A stretch of 64,000 bases of DNA from Yoonia sp. (GCF_017854565.1 NZ_JAFMHJ010000003.1:98286-162285); one strand, 5' to 3'; positions 8,337 to 19,140 are shown, numbered from the stretch's first letter. Numbers and translations are program-made. The notes: a model not told the origin generated them from the letters alone.

Positions 8337-9688
8337 TTCACCCCCGGCGTGCCGTCAAATTTCTTGTCCAGATCGGCCCAGCAATCAATGTAGTCATCCT
8401 GCAAAGGTGCCTCTTTCGCGGCAAATGCCGTCAGATGCTGGGGGAACCGTGTCTCAAACATGAACGACATCGTATCGCGCAGTTTTTCGGCCTTCAAATC
8501 CGCTTGCGATGCCCCCTCAAAGGCAGTCCGGTCCGGCCCATGCGGCAGCATCATGTTGTGCAGCGACATGCCGCCGGGGACGAACCCCTTGGGCTTGGCG
8601 TCATAAACACCGTAGATATTGCCCATCAGTTCGGACATGACATTCTTGTGATACCACGGCGGGCGAAACGTGTTTTCGGCGACCATCCAGCGGTCGCGAA
8701 ACAGCACAAAGTCAATATTTGCGGTACCCTCCACGCCCGAAGGCGCGGTCAGCACGGTAAAGATCGACGGGTCAGGATGGTCAAACAACACCGCCCCCAC
8801 CGGGCAATAGGTGCGCAGATCGTATTTCACCGGGGCATAATTGCCGTGCCACGCGACCACATCCAGCGGGCTGTGGCCAATGTGAGTTTCGTGGAACTGG
8901 CCAGCCCATTTGATGGTGACGGTCGATGGCACCTCGCGGTCTTCGAAGGCCGCGACGGGCGTTTTGAAATCGCGCCGGTTGGCCATGCAATTCGCGCCAA
9001 TCGGCCCGCGTCCGGGCAATACGAATTTCTGGCCGTAGTTTTCACAGACAAACCCACGCGCAGGGCCATCCAGCACCTCGACCCGGTAAACAAGACCCCG
9101 CGGCAGGATCGCGATTTCCTGCGGTTCCAGATCAATCACCCCCAATTCGGTGCAAAACCGCAACTGACCTTCCTGCGGGACGACCAGCAGTTCGGAATCA
9201 GCGGAATAGAAATAGCTGTCCACCATGGATTGCGTCACCAGATATATATGGGCCGCCATCCCAACCTGCGTATTCACATCCCCCGCAGTCGTCATCGTGC
9301 GCATACCCGTCAGCCACGTCAGCGGCTGGTCGACATGGGGGACCGGGTCCCAGCGATACTGGCCCAAACTAACCACGTCAGGATCAATATATGGGGCGGA
9401 TTTCCAATAGGGCAGGTCGATTTTTGCAAACCGGTGCGTATGCTTCACGGACGGCCGAATGCGATAGCACCACGTCCGTTCATTTTGATGCGCCGGTGCT
9501 GTGAATGCCGTCCCGCTAAGCTGTTCGCCGTATAGGCCATAGTTGCATTTCTGCGGACTGTTCATGCCCTGCGGCAAGGCACCCGGCAGGGCCTCTGTCT
9601 CAAAATCATTGCCAAATCCGGGCATGTAGCCAGCGGTTGTCCCCACAGGCGTCGGTGCTGCTCGCAATGTGCTGGTCTGCTTGTTCAT
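8333..9688 (-). CDS. hmgA: Homogentisate 1,2-dioxygenase
   Basis: A 451-residue ring-cleavage dioxygenase that opens homogentisate to maleylacetoacetate. The N-terminal [19 protein letters not shown] and the C-terminal cupin iron-site region are typical; [11 protein letters not shown] and [13 protein letters not shown] carry conserved iron-ligand histidines. The start at 9688 is chosen because GAGGAG sits about 9 bases upstream; in-frame ATGs at 9706 and 9739 lack such a site. It is the first gene of the minus-strand operon, divergent from a MarR regulator with a palindrome in between. Confidence 0.95.
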   Translation of the reverse strand: MNKQTSTLRAAPTPVGTTAGYMPGFGNDFETEALPGALPQGMNSPQKCNYGLYGEQLSGTAFTAPAHQNERTWCYRIRPSVKHTHRFAKIDLPYWKSAPYIDPDVVSLGQYRWDPVPHVDQPLTWLTGMRTMTTAGDVNTQVGMAAHIYLVTQSMVDSYFYSADSELLVVPQEGQLRFCTELGVIDLEPQEIAILPRGLVYRVEVLDGPARGFVCENYGQKFVLPGRGPIGANCMANRRDFKTPVAAFEDREVPSTVTIKWAGQFHETHIGHSPLDVVAWHGNYAPVKYDLRTYCPVGAVLFDHPDPSIFTVLTAPSGVEGTANIDFVLFRDRWMVAENTFRPPWYHKNVMSELMGNIYGVYDAKPKGFVPGGMSLHNMMLPHGPDRTAFEGASQADLKAEKLRDTMSFMFETRFPQHLTAFAAKEAPLQDDYIDCWADLDKKFDGTPGVK

Positions 9689-9716
9689 GGCGGTCTCCTC
9701 TGTCATCAATGGGATA

Positions 9717-9736
9717 TTAGTTGATTTTGTAACTAA
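9717..9736 (+). promoter_or_regulatory. Palindromic operator between hmgA and marR
   Basis: TTAGTT-N8-AACTAA is a 20-bp inverted repeat in the 67-bp gap between the divergent hmgA (start 9688) and marR (start 9756) genes. MarR-family regulators typically bind palindromes of about this size in such gaps. It sits 20 bp from the marR ATG, so autoregulation as well as hmgA control is plausible. Confidence 0.6.
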
Positions 9737-9755
9737 CAAGGTAAAGTTCGACGCA

Positions 9756-10190
9756 ATGACCGATGATCGCAGCTTTGATTTGCAGGGATTTCTGCCCTAT
9801 TTGTTGGCACAGGCAGCCGAAGCGTCGAGCCTGAAATTCCAGCGTCATTACAAGGATCGCTATGGCATGCTGCGCACTGAATGGCGGGTGCTGTTTCATC
9901 TTGGGCGCTATGGGCCAATGACGGCCAAGCAGCTGGGTGACCGGGCGGGCGTGCATAAAACCAAGATCAGCCGTGCGGTTACGGCGCTGGGCGACAAGCG
10001 GTTTCTGACGCGGCACGTTGTGGCCGATGACCGCCGCCAAGCGGCCCTGCACCTGACAAAGGCCGGAACCGCCGCCTTTGAAGAGTTGTATGGGGCTGCC
10101 CGCGCATTTGATCAGCAGCTCATGGCGCTATTTTCCGGCACGGAAGGTGATGCGTTGAAACGCTGCCTGACCCAATTGGCAAAGATCTGA
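9756..10190 (+). CDS. MarR-family transcriptional regulator of the homogentisate operon
   Basis: 144 residues starting at MTDDRSFDL; upstream in-frame starts would run through the operator. The winged helix-turn-helix is visible as [30 protein letters not shown] (given in overview; positions about 58-87), followed by the wing [14 protein letters not shown]. These regulators usually bind a small aromatic ligand that releases them from DNA. Divergence from hmgA makes control of homogentisate catabolism likely, similar to HmgR-type regulation. Confidence 0.88.
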   Translation: MTDDRSFDLQGFLPYLLAQAAEASSLKFQRHYKDRYGMLRTEWRVLFHLGRYGPMTAKQLGDRAGVHKTKISRAVTALGDKRFLTRHVVADDRRQAALHLTKAGTAAFEELYGAARAFDQQLMALFSGTEGDALKRCLTQLAKI

Positions 10191-10243
10191 CCGCCTGTTT
10201 CGACTTTTCCACAATTATTTCTGATGACCTCGGCGCCGTGTGG

Positions 10244-10272
10244 TTGACACGCTGGGGGACGGTGCCTAACTA
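10244..10272 (+). promoter_or_regulatory. groESL promoter
   Basis: TTGACA (10244-10249), a 17-bp spacer and TAACTA (10267-10272) form a good sigma70-type promoter. The predicted start point is about 10279, at the edge of the CIRCE repeat, so repressor binding there would block transcription directly. Confidence 0.65.
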
Positions 10273-10279
10273 CGCATCG

Positions 10280-10306
10280 TTATCACTCGACGTGATTGAG
10301 TGATAA
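10280..10306 (+). promoter_or_regulatory. CIRCE operator (HrcA binding site), variant
   Basis: TTATCACTC-N9-GAGTGATAA is a perfect 9-bp inverted repeat with a 9-bp spacer, the CIRCE architecture. The consensus is TTAGCACTC-N9-GAGTGCTAA; here position 4 and its partner are both changed (G to T, C to A), so symmetry is preserved. It lies 34 bp upstream of groES. HrcA repression of groESL follows from established knowledge. Confidence 0.88.
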
Positions 10307-10339
10307 CACAAGGGAAACACGAACTGGAGAAGTTCTGAA

Positions 10340-10624
10340 ATGGCATTTACACCACTTCACGACCGCGTATTGGTCCGTCGCATCGAAGGCGACGAGACAA
10401 CAAAGGGCGGCTTGATCATTCCTGATAGCGCCAAGGAAAAGCCTGCTGAAGGCGAAGTCGTCAGCGTTGGCGAAGGCGCGCGCAAGGACAGCGGTGAGCT
10501 GATTGCGATGGCCGTTAAGGCAGGCGACAAAGTGCTGTTTGGCAAATGGTCCGGCACCGAGGTCAAGATCGACGGCGAAGAACTTTTGATCATGAAAGAA
10601 AGCGACATTCTGGGGATTCTCTAA
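10340..10624 (+). CDS. groES: Co-chaperonin GroES
   Basis: 94 residues, close to the usual 95. It begins [17 protein letters not shown] and includes the mobile-loop region [16 protein letters not shown] that contacts GroEL. GroES forms the heptameric lid of the folding chamber. It is preceded by a CIRCE operator and followed after 73 bases by groEL, with a hairpin in between. Codon usage is biased like that of highly expressed genes. Confidence 0.97.
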   Translation: MAFTPLHDRVLVRRIEGDETTKGGLIIPDSAKEKPAEGEVVSVGEGARKDSGELIAMAVKAGDKVLFGKWSGTEVKIDGEELLIMKESDILGIL

Positions 10625-10636
10625 TCCCGCGTGGTT

Positions 10637-10656
10637 GGTGCGCATGAACGCGCACC
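10637..10656 (+). repeat. Hairpin in groES-groEL gap, REP-like
   Basis: GGTGCGC-N6-GCGCACC followed by CTAC forms a 7-bp stem between the two cistrons. It resembles the GGTGGGTC/GACCCACC hairpin at 17269-17286, which is also followed by CTAC. It may stabilise the transcript ends or be one copy of a repetitive palindrome family. Confidence 0.4.
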
Positions 10657-10676
10657 CTACGGTCGTAACGCAATAG

Positions 10677-12335
<1,659 letters not shown>

Positions 12336-12374
12336 GATGCGGCTTGGGCTTCGGCCCACCATCTGAGATAAATG

Positions 12375-12406
12375 AGGGGCGTCCCAACCGGGGCGCCCCT
12401 TTTTTG
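12375..12406 (+). terminator. Rho-independent terminator of groESL
   Basis: AGGGGCGTCCC pairs with GGGGCGCCCCT (11 bp including one G-T pair) around an AACC loop and is followed by TTTTTT. It begins 39 bases after the groEL stop. Confidence 0.9.
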
Positions 12407-12452
12407 CGTTTAATGGCTTTCGTCACTGCGGCCCAACCGATACCGTTGTCGC

Positions 12453-12947
12453 ATGAACCTGACCCAAGCCCCCCAATTCTCACGCGACATGAAGCCCGGC
12501 GAAGAAGATGCGGTCGAAGCCTTGCTGCGGGCCGCATTTGCGGGTCAGGACGAGGCCACCTTGGTCCGCAAGCTGCGGAAATCAGGGGTTATCGCAGGTG
12601 AAACCGTCATGCCAATGGGTGACCGGATCGTGGCCTACTATGCGCTATCTTATATGATCAGGCCAACGGGGTGGCTGGTGCTGGCGCCCGTGGCCGTTCA
12701 CCCGGATGTGCAGCGGCATGGCTATGGCAAGCGCATGATCGGAATGCTGACCGAATGGGCGCGCCTGACGCAGACGCCGGTTGTGGTGGTGGGCGAACCG
12801 GGATTCTATGAAAAAGCGGGGTTTTCCCGCGAATGTGCTGCGAACCTCGTGTCGCCATATCCCATTGCACAGACGCTGCTGGCAGGCGTCGGCACCCAAG
12901 CCCCGGCCAAAGACCTGATATACCCCCAACCCTTTGCCGATCGTTAG
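12453..12947 (+). CDS. GNAT-family N-acetyltransferase
   Basis: 164 residues of the Gcn5-related acetyltransferase fold. The acetyl-CoA binding region reads LAPVAVHPDVQRHGYGKRMI (about residues 72-91), with the R/Q-x-x-G-x-G/A pattern QRHGYG. The C-terminal GEPGFYEKAGFS is typical of the YhbS-like subgroup. The substrate cannot be predicted. The next gene starts 3 bases after its stop. Confidence 0.88.
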   Translation: MNLTQAPQFSRDMKPGEEDAVEALLRAAFAGQDEATLVRKLRKSGVIAGETVMPMGDRIVAYYALSYMIRPTGWLVLAPVAVHPDVQRHGYGKRMIGMLTEWARLTQTPVVVVGEPGFYEKAGFSRECAANLVSPYPIAQTLLAGVGTQAPAKDLIYPQPFADR

Positions 12948-12950
12948 CGT

Positions 12951-13789
12951 ATGAAACTGTTCGTGCTTGTGGCGATCACGATGGCGGCGTTTGCGACCAA
13001 TTCGGTGCTAAACCGGATCGGGGTGGCGCATTATGGCATGGATTCAATGGCTTTCGCGGCGATCCGCGTGATTGCAGGTGCGGCCACACTTTGGGCGCTG
13101 GTTCTTGCGCGACAGGGTGCCCGCCCTGTGATCTGGAACCGCCAACGATTGGCGGGCGCGACCGCGTTGGCGGTCTATATGATTGGGTTCTCCTGGGCTT
13201 ATATCAGCCTTGGGGCGGGTCTTGGGGCGCTGATCCTGTTTGGCGTGCTTCAGGTGGCCATCTTTGGCTGGGCTGTGTGGGAGCAGCAAAAAGTACCCGT
13301 TTTGCGCTGGCTGGGTGCGGTCATCGCGCTGATCGGGCTTTGCGTTCTGCTCTGGCCGACAGGTGCTGCGGCGGTGCCGCTTGGCGGTACAATCGCGATG
13401 ATTGCCGCCGCCGTTGGCTGGGCTGTGTATACGCTGCTGGGCAGGGCCGAAACAGATGCATTGGGCGCAACGGCGGTTAATTTCCTGCTCTGTGTGCCAT
13501 TTTGGTGGGCGGCGCGGTCGCGCTGGCGGGTGGTGGGGGCATCACGACAATGGGCACGCTGACGGCAATCGTTGCGGGTGCGGTTACATCAGGGCTGGGC
13601 TATGCGCTTTGGTATCGGGTGCTGCCCGGGCTTGCGTCCACCACCGCAGGTATTGCCCAGCTCAGCGTGCCGGTTATCGCCGTCGCCGCCGGGGTGCTGG
13701 CACTGGGCGAGCCGCTGAGCCTGCGGATGCTGACAGCCGGGGGGCTGGTTCTTGGGGGGATCGCCGTATCGCTTTTGGCCCGCCGCTGA
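12951..13789 (+). pseudogene. DMT/EamA-family transporter broken by a -1 frameshift
   Basis: The first part (12951-13562) encodes about 180 residues of an EamA permease with repeated hydrophobic helices (ITMAAFATNSVLNRIG, YISLGAGLGALILFGVLQVA). At about 13500 the frame is lost at CCATTTTGGTGGG. The C-terminal half continues in another frame (from 13502, LVGGAVALAGG to SLLARR at 13789). Adding one T to the T4 run would restore a normal protein of about 280 residues. This could be a true frameshift mutation or a homopolymer error. Substrate unknown. Confidence 0.75.
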
Positions 13790-13841
13790 TTTTCTGCACG
13801 TCGGGGCTTTTGTTGCTGCCCGGCGGTGCTATATATGATCA

Positions 13842-14564
13842 ATGAAAATTATTTATGCGACACTTTTTGCACTTTGGGGGACAGCTGGCATTGCACAGGA
13901 CTGTATCGTGATGCTGCATGGCCTTGCGCGGACAGAAATATCGTTCACACCGATGCAACTGGTACTGGAAAACGCGGGCTATAAGGTCATTAATCGCGGG
14001 TATCCATCTACCGAGGCGACGATCCAGACGCTGGTTGATGACTATCTGGCCGAAGATGTTGCGGCCTGTGGCGATGCGCGCGTACATTTCGTCACCCATT
14101 CGATGGGCGGCATCCTTGCCCGCGCATGGCTGACCAATCACCGCCCCAAGGTCATGGGACGCGTCGTGATGTTGGGCCCACCCAACGGCGGGTCCGAATT
14201 GGTCGATATTTTCGGTGATTTTGAGCCGTTTCAATGGGTCAACGGCCCTGCCGGCCTGCAACTTGGCACCGGCGATGACAGCCTGCCCAACACACTTGGC
14301 CTGCCCGCCTATGAGGTTGGGATCATTGCCGGGACGCGGTCCCTGAACCCCGTCTATTCGGCCCTGATCGAGGGACCGGATGATGGCAAAGTGTCGGTAG
14401 AATCAACCCGGCTGGAGGGGATGCGCGACCACATCATGCTGCCTGTCACCCATACATTCATGGCGAACAATCCGCTGGTGATGGCAGAGGTCCAGGCATT
14501 TTTGCGAGACGGCCATTTCGATCCAAGCCTGAGCCTGACCGATGTGATATTCGGGACAGAGTAA
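13842..14564 (+). CDS. Secreted alpha/beta-hydrolase, lipase-like
   Basis: 240 residues with a short signal peptide ([17 protein letters not shown], cleavage expected near residue 19). The oxyanion region [12 protein letters not shown] comes next, and the nucleophile elbow THSMGG (G/T-x-S-x-G type) near residue 86. An acid/histidine pair probably lies in the region around [11 protein letters not shown] near residue 195. It resembles triacylglycerol-lipase/PGAP1-like enzymes of unknown substrate. It stands alone between a broken transporter and purK on the other strand. Confidence 0.82.
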   Translation: MKIIYATLFALWGTAGIAQDCIVMLHGLARTEISFTPMQLVLENAGYKVINRGYPSTEATIQTLVDDYLAEDVAACGDARVHFVTHSMGGILARAWLTNHRPKVMGRVVMLGPPNGGSELVDIFGDFEPFQWVNGPAGLQLGTGDDSLPNTLGLPAYEVGIIAGTRSLNPVYSALIEGPDDGKVSVESTRLEGMRDHIMLPVTHTFMANNPLVMAEVQAFLRDGHFDPSLSLTDVIFGTE

Positions 14565-14607
14565 AAATATTCTGGCCTCCGGCGGGGATATTTCCACTCG
14601 GAAGACG

Positions 14608-15678
14608 CTAGGGCGTTTTGATGATCCGGTTGATGTGACCCATTTTGCGACCCTGTTTCACCTCGGCCTTGCCGTAGAGGTGAATGGCTGCATTGGTCCT
14701 GGCAAGCTGTGGCAGCCGGTTCATGTCATCGCCGATCAGGTTTTCCATCACAACATCCGCATGGCGTGATCCGTCGCCCAAGGGCCAGCCGGCAATGGCA
14801 CGGATATGCTGTTCGAACTGGCAGATCGTGCAGCCGTTTTGGGTCCAGTGGCCAGAATTATGCACACGCGGTGCGAATTCATTGACGATCAGCCCGCCGG
14901 CGGTCACGAACAGTTCGACCCCCATCACACCGACATAGTCCAGTGCATTCAGTATCCGCGCGGCGATGAGCACGGCGTCGGTCCGTTGTCCGGGCGTCAA
15001 TTTCGCGGGAACAGTGGTGGTGCGCAATATTCCGTCATCGTGTACGTTTTCACCCGGGTCATAGCAGGCCACCGACCCATCAAGGCCACGCGCGCCGATC
15101 ACCGACACCTCGTGACTGAAGTCGATAAAGCCTTCGATGATCGCAGGCGCCCCGGCCATGTCGGCAAATGCAGCGTGCGCATCATCTGGCGCCATGATCC
15201 GCGCCTGCCCCTTGCCGTCATAGCCCATACGGCGGGTTTTCATGATGGCCGGTGTGCCGATGGTCGCAATCGCCGCAGTCAGATCAGCCATGCTGCCGAC
15301 GTCCGCAAAAGGCGCGGTTTGCAGGCCGAGGCCGCGCAGGAATGTCTTTTCGGCAAGTCGGTCCTGACTGGTTGCCAGAGCTTGTCTGCCGGGGTGGATC
15401 GGCGCAAGGGATTCCAACAAATCAAGGGCGCTGGTGGGGACGTTCTCAAATTCATAGGTGATCACATCAACCGACCGCCCAAAGGCGGCAAGGGCGGCGG
15501 CGTCATCATAGCGCGCCGTGGTCACGGCATGGGCGACATCGCCGGCGGGCGGGTGGGCACCCGGTTCAAAAATATGGGTTTTCAGACCCAGACGCGCCGC
15601 TGCGACAGACAGCATCCTGCCCAGTTGACCGCCACCAAGAATGCCGATTGTCGCACCTATGGGTAAGGGATTATTCAT
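14608..15678 (-). CDS. purK: 5-(carboxyamino)imidazole ribonucleotide synthase PurK
   Basis: An ATP-grasp enzyme that carboxylates AIR to N5-CAIR with ATP and bicarbonate in purine synthesis. It has the N-terminal [16 protein letters not shown] nucleotide fold, [12 protein letters not shown] in the ATP-binding domain, and [14 protein letters not shown]. The ATG at 15678 overlaps the purE stop region (ATGAATAA); another ATG at 15690 would add four residues. The last residues overlap no gene. purE directly precedes it, giving the usual purEK pair. Confidence 0.95.
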   Translation of the reverse strand: MNNPLPIGATIGILGGGQLGRMLSVAAARLGLKTHIFEPGAHPPAGDVAHAVTTARYDDAAALAAFGRSVDVITYEFENVPTSALDLLESLAPIHPGRQALATSQDRLAEKTFLRGLGLQTAPFADVGSMADLTAAIATIGTPAIMKTRRMGYDGKGQARIMAPDDAHAAFADMAGAPAIIEGFIDFSHEVSVIGARGLDGSVACYDPGENVHDDGILRTTTVPAKLTPGQRTDAVLIAARILNALDYVGVMGVELFVTAGGLIVNEFAPRVHNSGHWTQNGCTICQFEQHIRAIAGWPLGDGSRHADVVMENLIGDDMNRLPQLARTNAAIHLYGKAEVKQGRKMGHINRIIKTP

Positions 15679-16159
15679 CGCTGGGTTCATCCGGAATTGA
15701 GGCCGACAGGGCAGCACGCCATTGATCCAGACGTTCGGCAAGACCCACGTCTTGCAGCGCCAGAATGCCCGCCGCCATCAGCCCTGCATTGGCCGCACCG
15801 GCAGCCCCGATGGCCATGGTCGCCACAGGAAATCCGCGCGGCATCTGCAAGATGGAATAGAGACTGTCAACGCCCGACAGCGCCTTGGTCTGGACCGGCA
15901 CGCCGATCACCGGCACCCGGGTTTTCGACGCCATCATGCCCGGCAAATGCGCCGCCCCGCCAGCGCCTGCGATAATCACCTGCAAGCCGCGATCGACGGC
16001 CGTCTTGCCATAGGCCCACAACCGATCCGGCGTGCGGTGGGCCGAGACGATTTTCGTCTCATAGGTCACGCCAAGCTGATCAAGCATATCAGCTGCTTCA
16101 CGCATGGTGGGCCAGTCCGACTGACTGCCCATAATAATGCCGACCAAAGGTTGGGTCAT
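15671..16159 (-). CDS. purE: N5-carboxyaminoimidazole ribonucleotide mutase PurE
   Basis: 162 residues of the class I PurE family. The N-terminal [13 protein letters not shown] phosphate-binding loop, the SAHRTPDRL motif with the catalytic histidine, and [14 protein letters not shown] are all present. It converts N5-CAIR to CAIR, using the product of PurK encoded just downstream. The 3' end overlaps the purK start, so the pair is translated in a coupled way. Confidence 0.96.
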   Translation of the reverse strand: MTQPLVGIIMGSQSDWPTMREAADMLDQLGVTYETKIVSAHRTPDRLWAYGKTAVDRGLQVIIAGAGGAAHLPGMMASKTRVPVIGVPVQTKALSGVDSLYSILQMPRGFPVATMAIGAAGAANAGLMAAGILALQDVGLAERLDQWRAALSASIPDEPSDE

Positions 16160-16223
16160 GTTAACGCCCTATATCAAAAGGAAGCGGCACTATAGCCAAG
16201 GGCACAGCACCTGCAACGCCCTA

Positions 16224-16442
16224 TCAGGCGATAATATCGGGCAAAATCCGATCTTCGAGTGTGACGATCTGGTCTTTCAGTGCCAGCTTTTGCTTTTTCA
16301 GACGCTTGATCGTCAGCATATCCGCAGACCCGCGCGTCTGAAGGGCGTCAATCGCCTCGTCCAGATCACGGTGTTCGCGCTTGAGAACGGCAAGCTTGAC
16401 ACGCAGGACATCGACCTGTTCCATTTTTGCGGATGAATTCAT
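16224..16442 (-). CDS. YdcH-family (DUF465) small protein
   Basis: 72 residues with a highly charged helical hairpin: LRVKLAVLKREHRDLDEAID followed by LKKQKLALKDQI. This heptad-rich pattern matches the YdcH/DUF465 family of unknown function. ATG 16442 is chosen; an in-frame ATG at 16466 would add eight residues. It lies 65 bp downstream of purE on the same strand but is not an obvious part of that operon. Confidence 0.85.
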   Translation of the reverse strand: MNSSAKMEQVDVLRVKLAVLKREHRDLDEAIDALQTRGSADMLTIKRLKKQKLALKDQIVTLEDRILPDIIA

Positions 16443-16516
16443 CGGCAGCGACCCAATTTGTAGCACATTTCAGGGGTGTAGTTATCCGTTTATCACGAAA
16501 CATCCTAATACTTCCT

Positions 16517-16545
16517 CTTGATCAATGACATATACAGCCCCATAT
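16517..16545 (+). promoter_or_regulatory. Sigma32 (RpoH)-type heat-shock promoter for hsp20
   Basis: CTTGAT, a 15-bp spacer and CCCCATAT match the RpoH consensus CTTGAA-N13-15-CCCCATnT almost perfectly. It lies 65 bp upstream of the hsp20 ATG, on the correct strand. Confidence 0.75.
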
Positions 16546-16609
16546 TTTTTCCAAGGGTCGCCGCAATCGGGGCCACAACTGACAGTCGCTTATACGAAGG
16601 GCATGTCTT

Positions 16610-17023
16610 ATGACGAAATTGGCGTTGGGAACGCATCCGTTCCTTTTGGGCTTTGAACAGCTGGAACGGCTGGTCGAACGTACCGCAAAAAGCGGGAATG
16701 ACGGCTACCCGCCGTACAATATCGAACAGACATCGGAAAATACCTATCGCATCACGCTGGCCGTTGCCGGTTTTGCGCAAGGCGATCTGGCGATCACCGT
16801 CGAAGATAGCTCTTTGATCATTCGTGGCCGTCAAGGTGACGACAGCGACGGGCGTATCTATCTGCATCGGGGTATCGCGGCCCGACAGTTCCAGCGATCT
16901 TTTGTACTGGCAGACGGTGTCGATGTCGGCGAGGCGGTGATGGAAAACGGTTTGCTGCATGTGGATCTGACCCGTGCGGTCCCTGATCGCGTAGTGCAAA
17001 CCATCAACATTCGGAAAGGGTAA
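16610..17023 (+). CDS. Small heat-shock protein (Hsp20/alpha-crystallin, IbpA-like)
   Basis: 137 residues. The alpha-crystallin domain spans about residues 37-135 with PPYNIEQTSENTYRITLAVAG, the DLAITVEDSSLIIRG strand pair and RGIAARQFQRSFVLAD. It binds unfolding proteins as an ATP-independent holdase. The sigma32-like promoter at 16517-16545 indicates heat-shock control. DUF1150 follows after 3 bases, a conserved pairing in alphaproteobacteria. Confidence 0.94.
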   Translation: MTKLALGTHPFLLGFEQLERLVERTAKSGNDGYPPYNIEQTSENTYRITLAVAGFAQGDLAITVEDSSLIIRGRQGDDSDGRIYLHRGIAARQFQRSFVLADGVDVGEAVMENGLLHVDLTRAVPDRVVQTINIRKG

Positions 17024-17026
17024 GCC

Positions 17027-17251
17027 ATGAATACGAAATTTGATCTCAAGGATCTCGACCGGGATATCGTCTATGTTAAACCAGTGCAGGTCGCTGATCT
17101 ACCTGACGACATGAAGGAACAAGTGGGCGATCTTGTCACGTTGTTCGCCGTTCATAACGTGGATGGTGAACAGTTGGCGCTGGTCGCCAATCGCAAGCTG
17201 GCATTTCACCTTGCCCGTGAAAACGACATGCAGCCGTTCGCCGTTCACTGA
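17027..17251 (+). CDS. DUF1150 family protein, partner of hsp20
   Basis: 74 residues containing IVYVKPVQVADLP and a central LFAVHNVDGEQLALVANRKL, the DUF1150 pattern. Function unknown; the family is almost always encoded directly after an Hsp20 gene in alphaproteobacteria, so a role in the same stress response is likely. The gene starts 3 bases after the hsp20 stop. Confidence 0.88.
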   Translation: MNTKFDLKDLDRDIVYVKPVQVADLPDDMKEQVGDLVTLFAVHNVDGEQLALVANRKLAFHLARENDMQPFAVH

Positions 17252-17268
17252 CCGACAAGGCAACGTAA

Positions 17269-17286
17269 GGTGGGTCTTGACCCACC
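17269..17286 (+). terminator. Hairpin between convergent DUF1150 and sat/cysC genes (REP-like)
   Basis: GGTGGGTC-TT-GACCCACC is a perfect 8-bp stem followed by CTAC and no T-run. It lies between two convergent genes and could terminate either transcript or protect 3' ends. Its layout resembles the hairpin at 10637. Confidence 0.45.
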
Positions 17287-17298
17287 CTACTGGTCACG

Positions 17299-19014
17299 TC
17301 AGCCTTTGATCAGGCCCAAGCTTTCGAGCTTCAAAATCACTTGATGGGCGCAGTTATCGACAGGGACACTTTCGGTTTCCAGCGACAGCTCGGGGTGCGT
17401 TGGCACATCATACGGGTCTGAAATTCCTGTGAATTCCTTGATTTTGCCTTCGCGGGCCAGCTTATACAGCCCCTTGCGGTCTCGCCGTTCACATTCTTCG
17501 ATGGTCGTGGCCACATGCACCTCGAGGAAAGCGCCGAACTGTTCGACCTCTTCGCGCACGGCCCGCCGGGTTGACGCATAGGGCGCAATCGGCGCGCAAA
17601 TCGCGATGCCACCGTTTTTCGTGATCTCGGACGCGACATAGCCGATCCGCCGAATATTCAGGTCACGGTGCTCTTTGCTGAAACCCAGCTCGGATGACAG
17701 GTTCTTGCGCACGATATCACCATCCAGCAGGGTCACCGGGCGGCCCCCCATTTCCATCAGCTTGACCATCAGCGCATTGGCGATTGTGGATTTCCCAGAA
17801 CCGGAAAACCCCGTGAAGAACACTGTAAAACCTTGTTCGGCCCGTGGTGGGCGGGTCTTGCGCAGCTCATTGACGACTGCGGGGAAACTGAACCATTCGG
17901 GTATCTCAAGCCCCTCAGACAAGCGCCGCCGCAGTTCCGTCCCCGAAATATTCAGAATCGTCACATTTTCCTTGTCGTGGATTTCGTCGGCGGGTTCGTA
18001 TTGGGCGCGGTCCTGCACATAGACCATGTGCTTGAAGTCAATCATTTCAATGCCCATCTCTTCCTGATGTTCGCGGAACAGATCCTGCGCATCATAGGGG
18101 CCGTAAAAATCCTCGCCTTTGGAATTATTGCCCGGGCCAGCATGGTCGCGGCCCACGATAAAGTGGGTGCAGCCGTGGTTTTTGCGGATCAGCCCATGCC
18201 ATACCGCCTCGCGTGGGCCAGCCATGCGCATGGCAAGGTTCAGCAGGCTCATCGTGGTCGTAGCGGATGGGTATTGGTCCAGAACGGCTTCGTAGCAGCG
18301 TACGCGGGTGAAATGGTCGATGTCGCCGGGTTTGGTCATGCCGACGACCGGATGGATCAGCAGGTTGGCCTGGGCTTCGCGCGCGGCGCGGAACGTCAGC
18401 TCCTGATGCGCGCGGTGCAGCGGATTGCGGGTCTGGAAGGCGACAACCTTGCGCCAGCCCAATTTACGGAAATACGCGCGCAGTTCGTTGGGCGTGTCAC
18501 GGCGACCACGGAAATCATAGTGCACGGGCTGCTGAATCCCGATAACGGGGCCGCCCAAATACACCTTGCCCGCCGTATTGTGCAGATAGTTCACGGCGGG
18601 ATGCGCGCTGTCGTCGGCGCCAAAGACCATTTGCGCCTCGTGCGCCTTGTCGGGCACCCATTTGTCGGTGACGGTCATGGTGGCAAGGATCACGCCTTCC
18701 TGATCACGCAGCGCAATGTCCTGCCCGATGGTCACCGTTTCCGCGAATTTTTCAGAGACATCCAAGTTGATCGGCATCGGCCAAAGGGCGCCATCGGCCA
18801 GCCGCATATGATCGACAACGCTGTTATAGTCGGCCTCGGACAGGAACCCTTTGAGGGGGTTGAACCCGCCGTTCATCATCAGTTCCAGATCGCATATCTG
18901 ACGTGGCGTCAGATCGTGACTGTTCAGGTCACCCGCCTCCAGTTTCATTTTCTGCGCGCTCTCGTGAGAGACGTAAAGTTCGGGGATCGGGGCCAAATCT
19001 TGGGGCATGTGCAT
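17299..19014 (-). CDS. Bifunctional sulfate adenylyltransferase / adenylylsulfate kinase
   Basis: 571 residues. The N-terminal ATP sulfurylase (about residues 1-385) has QTRNPLHRAHQ near residue 194 and GRDHAGPG near residue 290. The C-terminal APS kinase (about 395-571) has the P-loop GFSGSGKST, LDGDIVRKNL and ISDPYDVP. Together they convert sulfate plus ATP to APS and then PAPS. This single-chain fusion is a family known from Rhodobacterales and fungi. ATG 19014 is used; ATG 19008 is equally possible. It is monocistronic in this window. Confidence 0.95.
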   Translation of the reverse strand: MHMPQDLAPIPELYVSHESAQKMKLEAGDLNSHDLTPRQICDLELMMNGGFNPLKGFLSEADYNSVVDHMRLADGALWPMPINLDVSEKFAETVTIGQDIALRDQEGVILATMTVTDKWVPDKAHEAQMVFGADDSAHPAVNYLHNTAGKVYLGGPVIGIQQPVHYDFRGRRDTPNELRAYFRKLGWRKVVAFQTRNPLHRAHQELTFRAAREAQANLLIHPVVGMTKPGDIDHFTRVRCYEAVLDQYPSATTTMSLLNLAMRMAGPREAVWHGLIRKNHGCTHFIVGRDHAGPGNNSKGEDFYGPYDAQDLFREHQEEMGIEMIDFKHMVYVQDRAQYEPADEIHDKENVTILNISGTELRRRLSEGLEIPEWFSFPAVVNELRKTRPPRAEQGFTVFFTGFSGSGKSTIANALMVKLMEMGGRPVTLLDGDIVRKNLSSELGFSKEHRDLNIRRIGYVASEITKNGGIAICAPIAPYASTRRAVREEVEQFGAFLEVHVATTIEECERRDRKGLYKLAREGKIKEFTGISDPYDVPTHPELSLETESVPVDNCAHQVILKLESLGLIKG

Positions 19015-19140
19015 TCTCTGACAATTATGGGGCGACGTTGCAGCGGGGCATAGACCCGCGCCACGGGCGATGTCTAGCGAGCGGCGACAAAAAAGACCGA
19101 TATTCGCGGCCGCACCGGGCCAATGGAACCGGTCACCGCA

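Noticed and set aside
8186..9535. 449-codon frame antisense to hmgA
   Set aside because: Composition of a shadow frame; hmgA has complete motifs on the other strand.
16518..16525. TTGATCAA before hsp20 as an FNR site
   Set aside because: The half-sites abut with no N4 spacer, and the same bases form the -35 part of a sigma32 promoter.
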